Shown: one piece after another, positions 1-13,516 of the stretch
How the letters are laid out: the number at the start of each line of letters is the position of its first letter
How positions within the stretch are numbered: position 1 is the first letter of the stretch
Assembly: GCA_009760855.2 (NCBI GenBank)
Contig: WPIO01000001.1
Coordinates: forward strand, 21,792,501-21,856,500
Direction: 5' to 3'
DNA: 64,000 nucleotides
From: Cristatella mucedo
Lineage: Eukaryota > Bryozoa > Phylactolaemata > Cristatellidae
Made by a program: the position numbers and the translations under genes
Notes under the pieces: generated by a model
Seen by the model: the letters and a program-made list of their open reading frames with translations, nothing else
Databases searched by the model: none
Told to the model about the DNA's origin: nothing

Positions 1-784
1 TGCAAACTAGTGAGGTGCTGGGAAGTCGAAGTGACCACGGTACGTCCAGCTGCAAGCGAGACCAAGCTGACTCAACGAACCAGTGGCCAGCTAACGCAGC
101 TGCCCCAGTCCAGCAAGCAGCGCTGACCCCACCGAGGGTAGGGAGAGAGGAAGAGGAGGGGCTGAACTCGCTTCCGACAGGAGGGCATCTGAGCGAGCGC
201 TCCATCAGCTGCCGTCCTGCACTACAAACCCGAGTTGAAAATAAGTGGAAGTCTAACAAATTTCATGCAGAGCAGCAAGCCACCGCTGCCCTGAGCACAC
301 ACATTGCACAGTCGATCGCATGCACGTGCAGAAGCCACTGCCGGCACCCCAGCCATCCATCGCATCGTTGCGTGTGAAATACGACAGATAATGAGCTTGT
401 GATGTCATGAACTAGCGTGTGGACAATCGGCTCAAGGAGGGCATTTTGCATTACGAGCTCTGTCAAGCAGCTTGGAGCGAAAGGTGCACTGACTCGACAG
501 AGGCAAGCCGCACAGCTTTGCAATCAATTCCAACCAACCACCCAACACCAGGAGCTAACAGTGCCCTAGCGGGGCTCCCTTCAGGCTGCTAGTGGATGCA
601 GTCTGAGAAGTTAATTCAGTGGCAACGTCAAAAGCAATCATTCAAATAGGCCAAGCCCCCACCTCGTCATACCGCACTTTTGACAATTTTTTATCATCCT
701 CGAACGAATCTCGATGAGACAAGCATTTGGTCTGTCGGTAGCTGAGATCAAATGCAGAGGAAAAAACAGAGGGTCTACTGAAGG

Positions 785-880
785 GTCGTGGGGTCGAGCC
801 TCGAGGCAAATGTGAAGCCCCTGAATAGAGATTAAGTTCTCTTGGGGTGCTGTGCAAATGACACGTAAATATCCAGACAA
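785..880 (+). mobile_element. SINE1 3' portion (+)
   Basis: GGTCGTGGGGTCGAGCCTCG (box B region), GTGAAGCCCCTGAATAGAGA, TTAAGTTCTCTTGGGGTGCT, GTGCAAATGAC. The A-box side is missing. 1-780 and 881-1310 show nothing I can assign. Confidence 0.7.
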
Positions 881-1319
881 TTAATGAAGCCAAGGGGTTA
901 GCTTGCCAGATGCCAAATAGTCATCTCGTCATACTTCGATCTGACTGATAAATGGCATTGAAACATTTCCAGTCGGAGACGTACACTGTAGAAGGATGGA
1001 GGCACTAAGTGTCAAAAATCGACAGTCAAGAGGAATTGTGGGAATGCTCAGTTTGAAAATGTGAGTCAAGCCAAATAATACCCACAAGGCAGAAAACAGT
1101 TAACTATGAGATGCTTTTGTAAACTTTGGAAAAAATAAAGAAATTACACTGGTCTACAGCAGAACAACATACCAGGGTCGAAATCCGATTTCTTGGAATA
1201 GGAGTTAGCCGATGACAGATCTAAAAAAGGAACACTGTTTTAGGTCATATCATAACAGATATGAAAAATGCCAGTTAACAATGGAAGTCATTGCTGAAGT
1301 CAATTAGCCAAAAAGTACA

Positions 1320-2872
1320 AATGAAGGTCTTTCTACCGTTCCAATCAAAGACACTGGAACCAGTCATGGCAGATCAGCTGAACTCATATATTGAAACTTC
1401 ATACATAGCTAGCAAATTCTAGTCTGGGTTTAGAGCTGATTCCTTCACAAAGTCAGCATTGCTTCGGGTGTATAACGAACGGCCTACTTAGGAATGCAGA
1501 CCTAGGTAGTCTCTCTGTTTTTGTTTGCTCGATCTTTTGGCAGCTTTACATACTATCGAAGACCAAGTCCTTCTCGAGTGCCTCTCACCTCGCCAGGGCA
1601 TTACTGGTGCTGCACTGAGATATTTTAAGTCCCATCTCAGTGGGAAACGCCAGAGTACTGACTGAACGGACAAAAATCATCCGATAAGCAACTGAAGTAC
1701 GGGGTACCGCAAGGCTCAGTGATTGGTCCCGTTCTTTTCACGGTTTATACTCTCCCTCTTGCCGATGGGATTGCCAGGCACAACCTAAGCTTTCACTTCT
1801 ATGCAGATGACACTCAGTTGTACCTTTGCTTTGATCCCTCCCAGCCCTCCAGCACTTCGAATTTGCTCAATTTACATGTTGCATGCTTTGACGAGATCCG
1901 AAAATTAGCGGCAGCAAGCTTTATTAAATTGAATGATGATACAACTAACTTACTAGTTATGGGCAAACCGAGTGTGATTTAGAAATTGGAAAACATTACA
2001 CTCAAAATCGGCCCTGCCAGCATATCTGCAGTTGAACTTGCACGAAATCTAGGTGCCCTGTTCCAAAGTGACCTTTTATTAGCCGGCCACATCAGCTCCA
2101 CAGTCGAGTGTGCTTACTTTCAGCTACATAACATTGCTAAAATTCGGTCATATTTAGACAGGGAGACCAAACCTAAGTTGGTCCATGCATTAGTGACATC
2201 CCGTCTCGACTTACCTAACTCCACACTTACTGGTCTACCGGCCTAAGCAATCAGGCGATTACAGTTGGTGAAAAACTCTGCAGCCAGGCTTATCTGTCGT
2301 GAGCATCGCAGTTGCCACATCACACCACTTCTCGCCGACTTGCACTGGCTCCCAGTCATCGACTTCAAGTTCTGTCACTCACTTTTAGGTCTCTCCATTC
2401 TTTGGCTCCAGCCTATCTACCAGATCTACTCCCCCACCAGGCTAAGCACAGTACCACTTGCTTTTCTGAATCGAATCGTTTACCTAGACCTTGTGCGAAC
2501 CTCAAACCCCTTAAAGACCTTGCCTTTAGTTCATATGCTCCCAAAGGCCTGGAACTCACTTCCGAATGGCATCATGACATCCCTGACTTAACGACATTAA
2601 AAAAGAAGGTAAAATGCATCTATTTATCGCAGCATTTAGTGGGTCCATTTGATTTGTCCTTTGTGTGCTTATGCGTGCTGACACTGTGCATGCTGTCACT
2701 AACCATAATTGCATGCTGATCCTATGCATGTCGCCTCTAATCATGGTGTACTTATTGACATTGAGCATGCTACCACTAAATACTCGGTCGTGCTTCCTTT
2801 GCAGCAAATGCAAAGTGCCCATAAAGAGATTAACTTCTCAGAGGTGCATTACAAATGTATTATTATAATGAT
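1320..2872 (+). mobile_element. L2-A LINE RT relic (+)
   Basis: Covers more of the RT than most copies: ADQLNSYIETS and a copy of the SGFR motif (1330-1440), a degraded motif A (about 1530), the GVPQGSV-like step (1705), [17 protein letters not shown] (1790), RSYLDRETKPKLVHALVTSR (2145), [20 protein letters not shown] (2295) and the tail to TATTATTATAATG at 2865. At least six frame breaks. Confidence 0.88.
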
Positions 2873-3129
2873 TTAGGGGGTGAAGCTATTTCAATATCAT
2901 GCAATGACATTGCTCAAATCAATGACTACGGCTAAGCCGATCGTTCGTGAGGAGCAATACTAATCCATACTTTGATGATGAACAGGTTTTGGCTTGTAAT
3001 GCAGGCCCACAATGTAGTTACAACACAGTTGACCGGTGGAGCACTCTAACCTCTACTGCTCTTACAAATGAAATGGACTTGCGATTACTTATGCAAAAAA
3101 ATCTCAGCCATCAGGCACATATAAAGTTG

Positions 3130-3531
3130 TGATGGTACTGTCCGAACCTCAAATTAAGAAGCACAGAGGTTCATATAACACTTAGTGGAGAATGTAGCAC
3201 AGAAAATGCTAGGCAGACATCTACTGACTTGATCACATTTTAAAATAAACTAAAAACTCACCTATTTATGACATTTAGTGGGTCCCTGTTATTCCTCCTT
3301 TATGTGCTTATGCATGCTGACACTGTTGCATGCTGCCACTAACCACGTTCGCATGCTGACCCTGTGCATGTCATCCCTAACCACGTTATTCTTGTTGTTT
3401 ATTGAGTATGCTACCAGTAACGATTCGATCGTGTTTCCTTTGCAGCAATTGTAAAGCACCTAGAAAGAGATTGAGTTCTCTGGGGGAGGGCTTAATCCAA
3501 TGTATTATTATTCTATTATTATGCAAATGGT
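3130..3531 (+). mobile_element. L2-A 3' end (+)
   Basis: TCACCTATTTATGACATTTA, GGGTCCCTGTTATTCCTCC, GCATGCTGACCCTGTGCATG, TTGTAAAGCACCTAGAAAGA, ending in TATTATTATTCTATTATT at 3527. 3532-4490 is unassigned. Confidence 0.87.
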
Positions 3532-4492
3532 TGAAGCAGGAGAACTTTGCACAACGAGGTCAAAGTAATTTATTTCTACAAAGAGCGACTTCCAGTTAAG
3601 AAGCCTGTGGCATGATCTTTGCAGCTATTATCAGTTGGTAGAAAGCTATTCATAGTGCCCGGTTTGACGTAGCTTACTCCCAGTATATCATAAATCAAGT
3701 ACTCGTTTTCCATTCAGCAAATACAATATGGTGGTAGTGAAGTAGCACGCCGCATAATTGAATCTGAACCATAATCTATCGAGCTGCTTCGACTGGCTAT
3801 TATGCAATGATAACTCATTCCAGAAGGGCTTATGAAGCAAACAGCGAGCATGTCAATCAGCACACCAGTAGGGATCACGAAAAGCCCTGAGAAACCACAG
3901 TATTTGGTGAAAAAATCTGGCCAAAGAATCTCCAGGTAGAAGGCTAAGTGTACTTACAGCTTGCGGAGGCTATAATGGGCTCACAACCTTGGGAAGACAA
4001 GACAACGTCGTCCGAACAGATACTACAATTGCACAGAAAAATCGTAACTGTTAGGGCGATCTCAGCCTCTTCCACATGCCTCTCCAGTGACTAGCCAATT
4101 GCAGCACTGAGCCGAGATCAGTAGAATGCCACACATACTGCTATTCACGAGTTTACATGCATGAACAGCAAGAGTGGTACGAATAGCGCGAGAGTGTTTT
4201 GGACCCAGTAAACAACTGGTGCTACAGCCCAATTCTAGAAAGATTCACACAATTCGTAATGATAGCAGCATCACAGGTAAAATTAAATTACAGGTAAAAT
4301 TACCGAATTTACGGATTTAAAACTAAGTTAAGAAAGCTACAGCTCTGCTAAACAGTTTCTATGCAACAAATTCCTTGATCTGAGTTCGGTTGTTAATAAT
4401 ACCGGTACTCAAATAAGTCATTACTCTTCAGAAACTGTAAATTTGTAGCAACCAGTCAACACAATTTTGATCTAGTCATATTTTCTTATCAT

Positions 4493-5870
4493 ACCAATAA
4501 TAATAATAATATCTCCCCAGAGACCTTAATCTCTTTCTAGGCACTTTGCAGATGCTGTAAAGGAAGCATGATCGAAAAGTTAGCAGTAAAATGCTAAATG
4601 TCAACAAGCATGACGTCGTTAGAGGTGATATGCACAGGGTCAGCATGCGAATATAATTAGTGGCAGCATGCATAGTAGCAGAACCCACCAGCACGAATCA
4701 CATAGACCCACTAAATGCTGTAATAAATAGATGCGATCTTAGCTTCTCTGAACTAAAGGCACGGTCTCTAAAGGATTTGAGGATGTAGGATGTGTAGCAA
4801 AACGATTTGATTCAGAAAAGCAGTTGGCACAATGCGTCGCCTGGTGAGGGAGTAGATCTGATAGGTAGGCTGAAGTTAGAGAACAAAGAGACCTAAAACT
4901 AAGTGACAGTACCTTGAAGTCAATGTGCTGCTTGACTATGAACCAGAGCAAGTCGGTAAGAGGTGGTGTCGTGTGGCAACTGTGACGCTAACGACAGACA
5001 AACCTAGCTGCAGAGTTTTGTACCAGTGGTAAGCACCTGATTGCAGAGGCCGGTAGACCAGCAAGTAGTGACTTACAGAATTCGAGACAGGTTGCCACAA
5101 ATGCATGGACTAGTGTAGCTGTAGTATCCCTATCTAAGCATGCCCAAATTTTAGCAATCTTATGCAACTGAAAGTAGGCAGACTTGACTGTGGAGCTGAT
5201 GTGGTCGTTAAATGAAAGGTCACTTTGGAACTGGACACCTAGATTTCGTTCAGGTTCAACAGGATATGCTAGCAGAGCCGATTTTGAGCATTATATTTTC
5301 TGACTTCCGAATCACCCATTTGGTTTGTCCATTACTAGCAGGTTGGTGTTATCGTCGCTCAGTTTTTAGAAAGTTTATTGCCATCCATATTCGGATGTCA
5401 ACAATACATGCTGCAAGGGAGTTGAGAGAATTGGAAGTGCTGGAGAGCTGGCATGGATCAAAGCAAAGGTACAACAGAGTGCCACTGCGTAGAAGTGAAA
5501 GCCTAGATTGTGCTTGGAAATCATATCGGCAAGAGGGAGAGTATAAACCGCAAAAAGAACAGAACCAAGCACAGAGCTCTATTCCTTGGAAAATCTTTGT
5601 CTGTTCACACCAATGCTCAGGAGTCTCCCAATAAGAAATGACCTGGACCATTATAGTGCTATGCCAGTGATGCAAAGGCAAGATGAGAGGTGCTCAAGAA
5701 GCACTTGGTGATCAATAGTATCAATGCTGCCGAAAGATCGAGCAAAACAAGCAGAGAAACTTTACCCAAGTTTGCATTGCTGAGTAGGTCGTTATACATT
5801 CTAAGCAATGCTGTGTCTGAGTAGTGGTAGCACTAAAACCAGACTAGAACTTACTTGATAGGTTGACCTA
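4493..5870 (-). mobile_element. L2-A LINE (minus), 5'-truncated
   Basis: From the tail (ATAATAATAATAATATCTCC at 4495) through the RT C terminus (FKVLSLSFRSLCSLTSAYLS) to the RT core (PSCRYDFQAQSRL.., LLYLCFDP, damaged YADD) and the motif-A-side region near 5700-5870. Heavily frameshifted. Similarity ends near 5870; 5871-6725 is unassigned. Confidence 0.82.
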
Positions 5871-6728
5871 TAGGGGCCTGCCCATGCTATATTGCCATTT
5901 AATAGAAAACCAGAACATTCTGCAGGTCGCACAACTTTCTGAAGGTAAAAGTGCAGTTTTGCCACTATCTCTGCCAAGCTACCAGAACGGTTATATGCCA
6001 AAATAATGTGAATAGCTCAATGAAAAAGTATTGGAGGCATGGGTGGCTAAGAGCTAGCCATTGTTGACGATTCAGCACAAAAAGCAAGGCTAGAATTAGG
6101 TGGCCGATAGCAGGAAAGTCACATAATTTGAACTCCGTAGAATGACTATTGAGAAACATAGACAGGCAGCTGATGCCGGGTGTTCGGCCTGCACCAGTAG
6201 CCGATCTTTCAGTAAAACTCGGAATCTTTGGAATGGACTAACGCAGAAGAGACAACACAGGAGCTGGCAGCCTCTATTACTGGCAAGACAGGGAAGAACA
6301 TAAAGAATCGTGGTAGGGAGACGACACACTAAATGCATCTACATCAACAGCTTGGTGTTTCTTTTTGGGTAGGCAATACATATTTTCACATGCCTCGCAT
6401 AACTTTACGATGCCTAGCATCGTAGTAAACCCTCCTATTACCCGAACGAGTTTACAGCCACCGCAGTGGCAGCCATACTTAGAGGACTTTTTTGCACCTG
6501 AGTGTATAGACAAATGCCCACAGCTGTCAACACCAGAAAAAGAGAGGCAACAGGAAAGAGCAGAGCAACAAGGCAGACCTAAGCACAACCATAAACACAA
6601 AATGACTGCCGACATGCCTACTCTCCTGCTCAGACAGCAAGACAGAGCAGCAGCGATTGGGCATGATAGAATAGCGGCATGCTTTTACAGAGATCGCCAA
6701 AAGCATGGTTTATTACAGGCTAATGCAT

Positions 6729-7121
6729 TCAGAAAATTTGAGCACGCTCGGCATCAAACCTGTCCGCAGAGTCATCATCATCGGCACCTCCATCATCAGG
6801 CTTGGCTCTGCCCAGAACAGTCACCGCTTGCACAATGGTTGCTGCCTCGCCTTCCGAGTGCCTGACGTCAAGCGGAGCTATGTCACGGCTGCTGTCCTCG
6901 TTCTGACTGCTGTCATCGTCTTGGCTACTCGGTACAAAGGTGGCTGCCGGATCAATAATGGCTACCTTGCCAGCCAGTCGAAGGCACCCACTTGGTCCCT
7001 CGTCAGTGCTAGCCGACTCGATAACAACGGCTACTGAGTCCTGATTGTAGCTTTGAAGTCTCGGGACAGATGCCTCATCGTTGCACGAGTCTTCCACGAG
7101 GATAGCACCGGGATCGACTAC
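6729..7121 (-). CDS. possible terminal exon, acidic unidentified protein
   Basis: On the minus strand a T-rich tract and TTCTGTAG (a good acceptor, ending at 7122) precede an open frame reading DPGAILVEDSCNDEASVPRL, IIDPAATFVPSSQDDDSS and DDGGADDDDSADRFDAER to TGA at 6729-6731. AATAAA follows the stop by about 15 bp. The translation is acidic, Ser/Asp-rich and probably disordered, with a weak internal repeat (VDPGAILVEDS / IDPAATFVPSS). No family is recognised and no other exon was found, so it may be non-coding. Confidence 0.3.
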   Translation of the reverse strand, partial: VVDPGAILVEDSCNDEASVPRLQSYNQDSVAVVIESASTDEGPSGCLRLAGKVAIIDPAATFVPSSQDDDSSQNEDSSRDIAPLDVRHSEGEAATIVQAVTVLGRAKPDDGGADDDDSADRFDAERAQIF

Positions 7122-8743
7122 AGAAGTCGGCAAAACAAAAAAAACATGAAAGCCAAAGCTAAAGCAATGCCACAAGAAGATGGTTAAATCGAGATCTAGA
7201 TTTCGATCCCGATTAATATACTGGCTGCCTAACCTAGTGCCACACTGCAAAAAGATCTGGACAGTAGAAAAGACATCGAACAAGATGAAAAGGTTGCAAT
7301 GCATATACAGCATAAAAGCAGAAAATAGCAGTAGCAGCGCCGATTACGGCAGTGACAGCAATGGAAGCCACACACCTTCACTGTTCTCTGTTGCCAAATG
7401 CCTCTCGATGTTCGCCATTATGACTGAGCGAAATCGACTTTCATGTGCACGTCTGTATCTGCAACAATACAGGTACAAATAAGCTATTATGCCAGCACAG
7501 TAATTGATCAAGGCAATGCCAAATGTTCAAACCTTCAGTGGCCGAATTCCAGCAAACAACCTTGCCATTCAAGAAGCATTTGCACATACAGGCCCATGGG
7601 TATCTCAGTATTAGATGCAATCCCATTCCCTATAAGAGATACTCACATCCAGTCTTTCCCCGAGACAGAGATGAAGGTGATAGCACCGAGAGAACTAGAT
7701 GAGCTGAATTTGGCATATAACTTGGTGCGCAAAGCAGCAAAGATTCTGCGTTGTGAAGCACACAGAACGACTGGGAACACAAAACTAGCAGTGCTATGGC
7801 AGGAGATCAAAATTAAAGCATTAGCTTAGGCCTTAGTTTTCGGGAATTACAATTGACACAAATCAAGCTGTCTGTCAGCCTTGCCAGCTTAGATCTGTCA
7901 AACTCCCACACGATCTGCATGGGCATGGAGTGCATCCACTAGACAGCATGAACGGTTCTATGGCCTCCAGATCTACCAACTCGCTTGCTGCACTGCATAG
8001 GTTGCCAGCTGTAAAGTTTACAATAGAATATTTCTCAATCTCAGCAAACAGATGATGTAGCGAATCCACAAACTGAAAACCATTTCAGCTGAGTTATGCT
8101 CATTAGAAAGGATTGCTTGATCACATGCGCCATAAAGGTCACTGGTGCACCTAATTTGAAAGCATGGAACAGCAGGCCATCTGGGACGAGACTGGGAGCT
8201 CAAAAATTGCTCGAAACATACTTTTGCAATCAGTCTCACGGCAGGCGGCCTTGGGATAGCTTTAAATTTTCAATTTAGGCATTGCAATTGCCAGCAACTG
8301 CAACGCGATTCGACAAGCAAATGGTTCAATCCAAGACACACTTTTCGTCAGGGAGAACTGCACTGGCGGTGGTGAGAAACTTCCACAAGTGAATTCAATG
8401 AGCAGACCATGATGCAAAATGTCAGTGAAAAACAGCAGCCACTGCTGAAGGCAGAGCAGCTCGGCTATGAGCAGCACACTGCTTCGATAAATGAATAGCA
8501 AAAAAGTGGTACAATATCAGTGAGTCCCAGCACCTCATCGAAATGACTGAATCTAACCAAAAAATGACAGCACTGCTAATTGCACAGACCACTGGTAGCC
8601 TACCAAGCCACAACAAGAGATGCATCTGTGCAAAAGCTTTAACTGGGCCTAAGAACACTGTTCGACAAGGTTCACAAATCATGCTTTTCATCTGCGGTTA
8701 AAGGTTGGGATATTCGTTGAACAGCCACCGAGACATGGCAGGC

Positions 8744-8925
8744 TTGAACATCATTCAGTGGGCCCAAGTGATTCGTCCTTTATGTGCTTACGCATGCTGA
8801 CACTGTGCATCATGCCACTAACCATACTTGCATGCTGACCCTGTGCATGTCACCCCTAACCAGGCTATTTTTGTTGTTTATTGAACATGCTAGTACTAAA
8901 CATTCAATCGTGCTTACTTGATAAC
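8744..8925 (+). mobile_element. L2-A 3' region (+), 3'-truncated
   Basis: CATTCAGTGGGCCCAAGTGA, GTGCTTACGCATGCTGACAC, CTGTGCATGTCACCCCTAAC, CATTCAATCGTGCTTACTTG. The terminal tail and ATT repeats are missing. The preceding 7130-8740 is unassigned. Confidence 0.83.
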
Positions 8926-9814
8926 AATTTTTAGTAGGTTCAAGCAGGCTGCCCAGGCTGAGCCGCCTGAGCACTGAGCATTGCTGAATCCGATCAGCCT
9001 GGCAGCTGCAAGGCGAGGGCCACGGATTTGGCAAACTGCAGTGAGTGCATGGCTGGCTGCCGTCGGTGATCCAGGGAGTCCGGCTTAGAGTTTAATTCCA
9101 CAAGTTTGAGTAACTACTTGCTCATTAAAAGATGTAGCAGGATTTTTTGTTGCTAAATGAGTCGGCTATAGCTTTCATGCCTTCGAATATTTCTGGTCGA
9201 TGGCTGCAGTGTAACATGGGGCATTTTCCCAACTTTGAAAGTCGCTGAAGAAATGTCCAGGCAAACTATTTTTATGAGGCTTAACTGTCGACATGGTGGA
9301 CCGATCTTCGTGCAGTGAAAGGCTAATGCCTTAGAGAATTATCTTACATAAGCTGTGACTACGCTATAAGCCTGAAATGCCCTCAGGAGCTGCCAAAATA
9401 GTAACTTTTTTTGCATTGTTGTCTCACTACAAGAAAATCAACTTACGATATATATCCTTTGCCCATAATATTACTTCACAATATGAATTTTTTCCAGTGA
9501 TATGAGTTAGTTTGCCAAGTATGCTAACCACCATGACTTGCATGACTTCAGTGGAGTTGTCATGCTGCAGGTTTGTCGACCAGAAGTATAGTTTGCATGA
9601 CGAAATGTAAACGAATGAAGGGACCTAATTTATCTAGTGCTGCAAGACTTGATTGGCCACAAGACACACTTCATGGTGTGTAAAATGAGATCTTGAGCCT
9701 TTTGATAGCATCAACTGTCACTACTACAGCTCCCGACAAGTATTACTATCAATACCAACCTGTAGCAAAGGCCTAGCCCAGCTAAACTTAAATGCCACCG
9801 TTTGGTCTTGATGA

Positions 9815-10325
9815 GATATGTGTCTCCGTCTGTAACTTCACAAAGCCACTAAGTCTATGTGGGTGTTAAACACGAGAGCTTTGTATAGAGCGTTCAAAGC
9901 CTAAGCAGCATTCGGTATGCATTCGGTAGTGAACAGACTTCATCTCATGCAACAAAGAGAAAGTGAGAAGCATAGCTCAGTCAGAAAAAGCAGTCGATGT
10001 AGTAAGTAACATGGAAGTAGCAGCTCAGGACTGTGGCTTGAAAGGATGTGCTATAGTCGGCAGCTGGAGGGTAGATGTCGCTGTGCAGGAATTGCAGAAA
10101 TTAGTTCCACAGTCTATGAGCTGCAGAGGTAAAACCTCTGTCGCCAACGGTCTTTGAGCAGAAGAATGATACAGCTAATTTATTGACCATAGGATCAGAA
10201 TCCGATGGAACGAGCTTAACATGGTGCAGCAATTCAGCTAGGTATGAAGGAGCCAACACGTGACAGGCCTTGTGGGTCAGCGAAAAAAGATGCGATGTGT
10301 CCTACAGCCTACCAGTAGAGCTCTT
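9815..10325 (-). mobile_element. L2-B 3' portion (minus)
   Basis: TGTCTCCGTCTGTAACTTCA, CACGAGAGCTTTGTATAGAG, TCTCATGCAACAAAGAGAAA, GTAGCAGCTCAGGACTG, TCTGTCGCCAACGGTCTTTG, GCAGCAATTCAGCTAGGTAT. 8940-9810 on its left is unassigned. Confidence 0.87.
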
Positions 10326-11270
10326 TAAGCAGAGAGTTAGCCTGCTCCTATGATTGTTTGTCCCCGATATTCACGAGATCAGCCCGATTTTACATAATCC
10401 ACAGAGGCCTGAGTTTCTCCTCAGAAGTCAAACAAAGAAATGAGTTGGTGTGTAGTAAACTATACAAGGCACAGGGAATTAAACTAATCACTCCATCCAA
10501 AACGTGCCTGTACACGAAATATAACAAAATCCAACAGGTTTGATATTCTGCATGTAATGATAAACCACTGGTCAGCAACTAAAGTAGACAGAGCACACGA
10601 CAACAAAAGTGAAGAAGAAAAGCTGCCTAGGAGTGCCATTTCCCCATTTCCCAATAAATGCCACTACTCGTCCACAAGGGTATAAGCGAAGCCCAGATAA
10701 GCAGTAACACATTGGCAGCTAAATCAGGGTTCAAACTTGGGTGCTGTACAAAGAAACAGACATTCTTTACACTCCATAATACCACCAAGGAGTAAAAATG
10801 CTTCGCATAAAGCTACAAGTTTAAAATTTTGATGCACAGACATTTCAGGATAAACTTCCCCAGCCACACACATAAAACCAAAACAGCTATGTGAACTGGC
10901 CAGCTTAACCAAAAAGGGAACTGAACGTAAGCTTTCGAGAGTTTTTGTACACTCACATTTGACTAGATGCACCAAAATGGAAATGCAAAGTTAGCAGGTG
11001 TCCATGGCCAAGATATTCTAACTTGAGCTGGCAATCGAGATCGCCGACTGTGCAAGCAGAGTGGCTGGACTTGGATCGTGACATTGACAGTGACAAGATC
11101 GGGTCTTAGGAATCCTGCATCCTCAGCCAAATCCTAACAGGTTCCATTATGCCAGCATAGTCACAGGAGGCACATTAACTGGTGCGGCATACCACTAAAA
11201 GATAACTCGAAGCCTCAGTAGATTCATTAGTAGAAGGACCAATCCACCGGTACCGCCATGCTGCATTTTC

Positions 11271-11282
11271 GGGGGGGGGGGG
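11271..11282. repeat. G12 homopolymer
   Basis: Twelve consecutive G. The surrounding 10330-11560 shows no recognised gene or element. Confidence 0.95.
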
Positions 11283-13194
11283 TAAGGACTTGAAAAACCA
11301 ATGACGTAGACGAGGGGGGTCCTAGGCAAACACCGAAAGCAAAGACCCGAACAATCATGCAAAAAATAACTCTGCACCACCAAGCAACTAACATTCTGCA
11401 GGAGCAGAGCGTGACCGACTGCAATCAGCAACCAAGCCCGATTATCTATCCACCAGAGAGCCACCAACCCCTTCCCCACATGTACACAAGCACGGCTCGC
11501 CTTTCTACCTGGAAAGCTGACAGGCCTTCTTCGATGACGAAGCTCATCCACCGCAAAGCGGACTTCAATGTATATATGGAATCCATCGCTGCATTCACTG
11601 ATACTAGCGGGCTAGACCGACCGCCGGGCACGCGGTGTTCCTCAGCGACGCTAAGGGACGGCTCAAACGGTACTTACCGGAAAGAGCGCACACGCCAGCG
11701 CAGGAGAAGCCTCCGTAGAGTCGTCTTGCAAAGCACGCAGCTACTCGGGAACGCAGAATCCGAAACCGCGCCCACCCGAGCACCAGGCAACAGTGGGCAG
11801 ACACGGGCAAAGCCGGGCGCATCCGGGCCAACCACAGCGCGCGAAATGTCTGCAAATTACCTCCGCATTGTAAGAGCGGTACCCGGTGCAGTTACGAAAT
11901 GTCGCTCTCTGACGGCCGCGGTAGACTTTGCGCTTGCTAATTAAGTGGTCGTCTTTAATGATATCGCAGCAACGGACTGTCAGACTCTAATGAGTACCTT
12001 GCCAATGTACGGAGTAGTTTAAAAAATAAACATGATTTAGCAGAATGCATGTATACAGCAATAGAATAAAGATTACGGCTGCTACTCCTATTCAGTGCTG
12101 GAGCCCGGGACCTGGGCGGCGCTAGCATCTTACCTCTAGGCTAAGAACCAGCGGCAAAAGCGAATTCCAGTCGATTAAAAATATCATTTATAAGGTGAAT
12201 ATTTACCTCACGCCGATAGCAATAAATAACTCCCCTTGTAATTCTGAGCCCGCTCCCTGGATCGCACGGGGCTATAGCCACGCACGATTAGCAGGTTTAG
12301 GTGCACTAACCGCCAGACAAGACAAGACGAAGCGTGGCACATTGCGCGTAAAGTAGCTGCAGGAAGTAGGCTAGGCTGAGCAGTCTTAGCAACCCCGGAA
12401 AGTTATCTGGAATACACGCACGTGCCGCTGAGAACTCCGTCTGTAGCCCCTTAGAGGCCGGACAGTCCTTCACGCTTGTCGCACAGCGCTCCGTCGGCTC
12501 GCGACTTTAAAGTGCTTCTGCAAAGGGCGGCCTACCGCATATGGTTTTCCAGAGCGACAGAAAAGACCGCTGGCGAGGTATGCTTTAAACGTGCGCTCTC
12601 AGGACAGGCTTCAGATGGGGCTTTCTTTTCCTTTTAAGAGAGCCTTAACTTTTTCGGAGGTGCTAAGGACGTCGTTCTTTTCAAACGCGGTCGAAGTGAG
12701 CTTCCGGGTGGCGCGCCTTGCCGTTCGTCGAACATTGCGCACCATTAAATGTAACTGGCCATCTTCATGGTAACGGATGCTGCCCTCCGGCTGCTCACTT
12801 AACATTCGCACGCTGTTATCATTTTTTAAAGAGAGCTTTGCTAGCTGACCATCCTGGCGAAGATAGCATGCAATTTCCGCCAATGATCGAGCGATTAAAA
12901 CCAAGGAGCGGCGAATGGGTGGATTCGCGACTAACCAGAGTCGACCCCGAGCCTTTGGCGTGCTTGTCTTTCTGCGATAACCGTGCGCTTTTGGAGCTCT
13001 TCCCTAAGCTGAATACCTCAGCTGTCATTTACTGTTAGCTACTGCTTCTCTTGTGGCGGCTGGCAAAGTGCCTGAATATTCTCTCGGGGCCCTACAAAAA
13101 CACGTATCACAGTTATTCTTCACGTACCCGTTTCCTGCTGGCGAATAAGGGAAAAAGCTCAATTCCTCGATGACATCTAGCTGTCCGCCAAAGC

Positions 13195-13270
13195 CCTCAA
13201 ATAGGTACCCTTACCCGTACCCAAACCTTTACCCACCCATACTCATGGGTGCTGGGTGGGCGTGGGTGGC
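13195..13270. repeat. ACCC/GGGT-rich cluster
   Basis: TACCCTTACCCGTACCC followed within 60 bp by the complementary sense (GGGTGCTGGGTGGGCGTGGG), with further GGGTATGGGTATGGG at 13644-13658. Could form a long imperfect hairpin or G-rich structure. Too irregular to be telomeric. Confidence 0.5.
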
Positions 13271-13516
13271 GTCTCTGATCTTATGGATGGATGTTCGTGG
13301 GTATTGGCCTGCCTTATACAAATCTCACTTAATAGTGCCTTCAGGAGTTCAAAGGCCCGAGTCGGCCCGCAGTTCTTGCCGAGTAAAAGGCGGAGCTTTT
13401 CGCGGAGTAGTCGGCCGAGTTTCGGTCGGGTCCGTCAGATTCGGACGTCAAGTCGGGCGTCAGAACGATGGGCTTTCAAAGTTCAAATCGAAACTTCCAA
13501 ACACCTCCGAATCGCG

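Noticed and set aside
6365-6865. 166-codon + frame
   Set aside because: Antisense to the better-supported minus candidate for part of its length, His/Gln-rich and without motif.
11357-11944. 195-codon open frame, + strand
   Set aside because: No domain, Arg/Pro/Ser-rich composition typical of GC-rich non-coding DNA, overlapping opposite-strand frames of similar length.
12611-12904. About 97-codon minus-strand open frame in the CpG-rich block
   Set aside because: Composition is protein-like but there is no recognisable motif, no clear splice border and no partner exon; not enough to call a gene.
13195-13270. Interstitial telomere repeat
   Set aside because: TACCC/TTACCC units are irregular and mixed in both orientations; not (TTAGGG)n or a known variant array.
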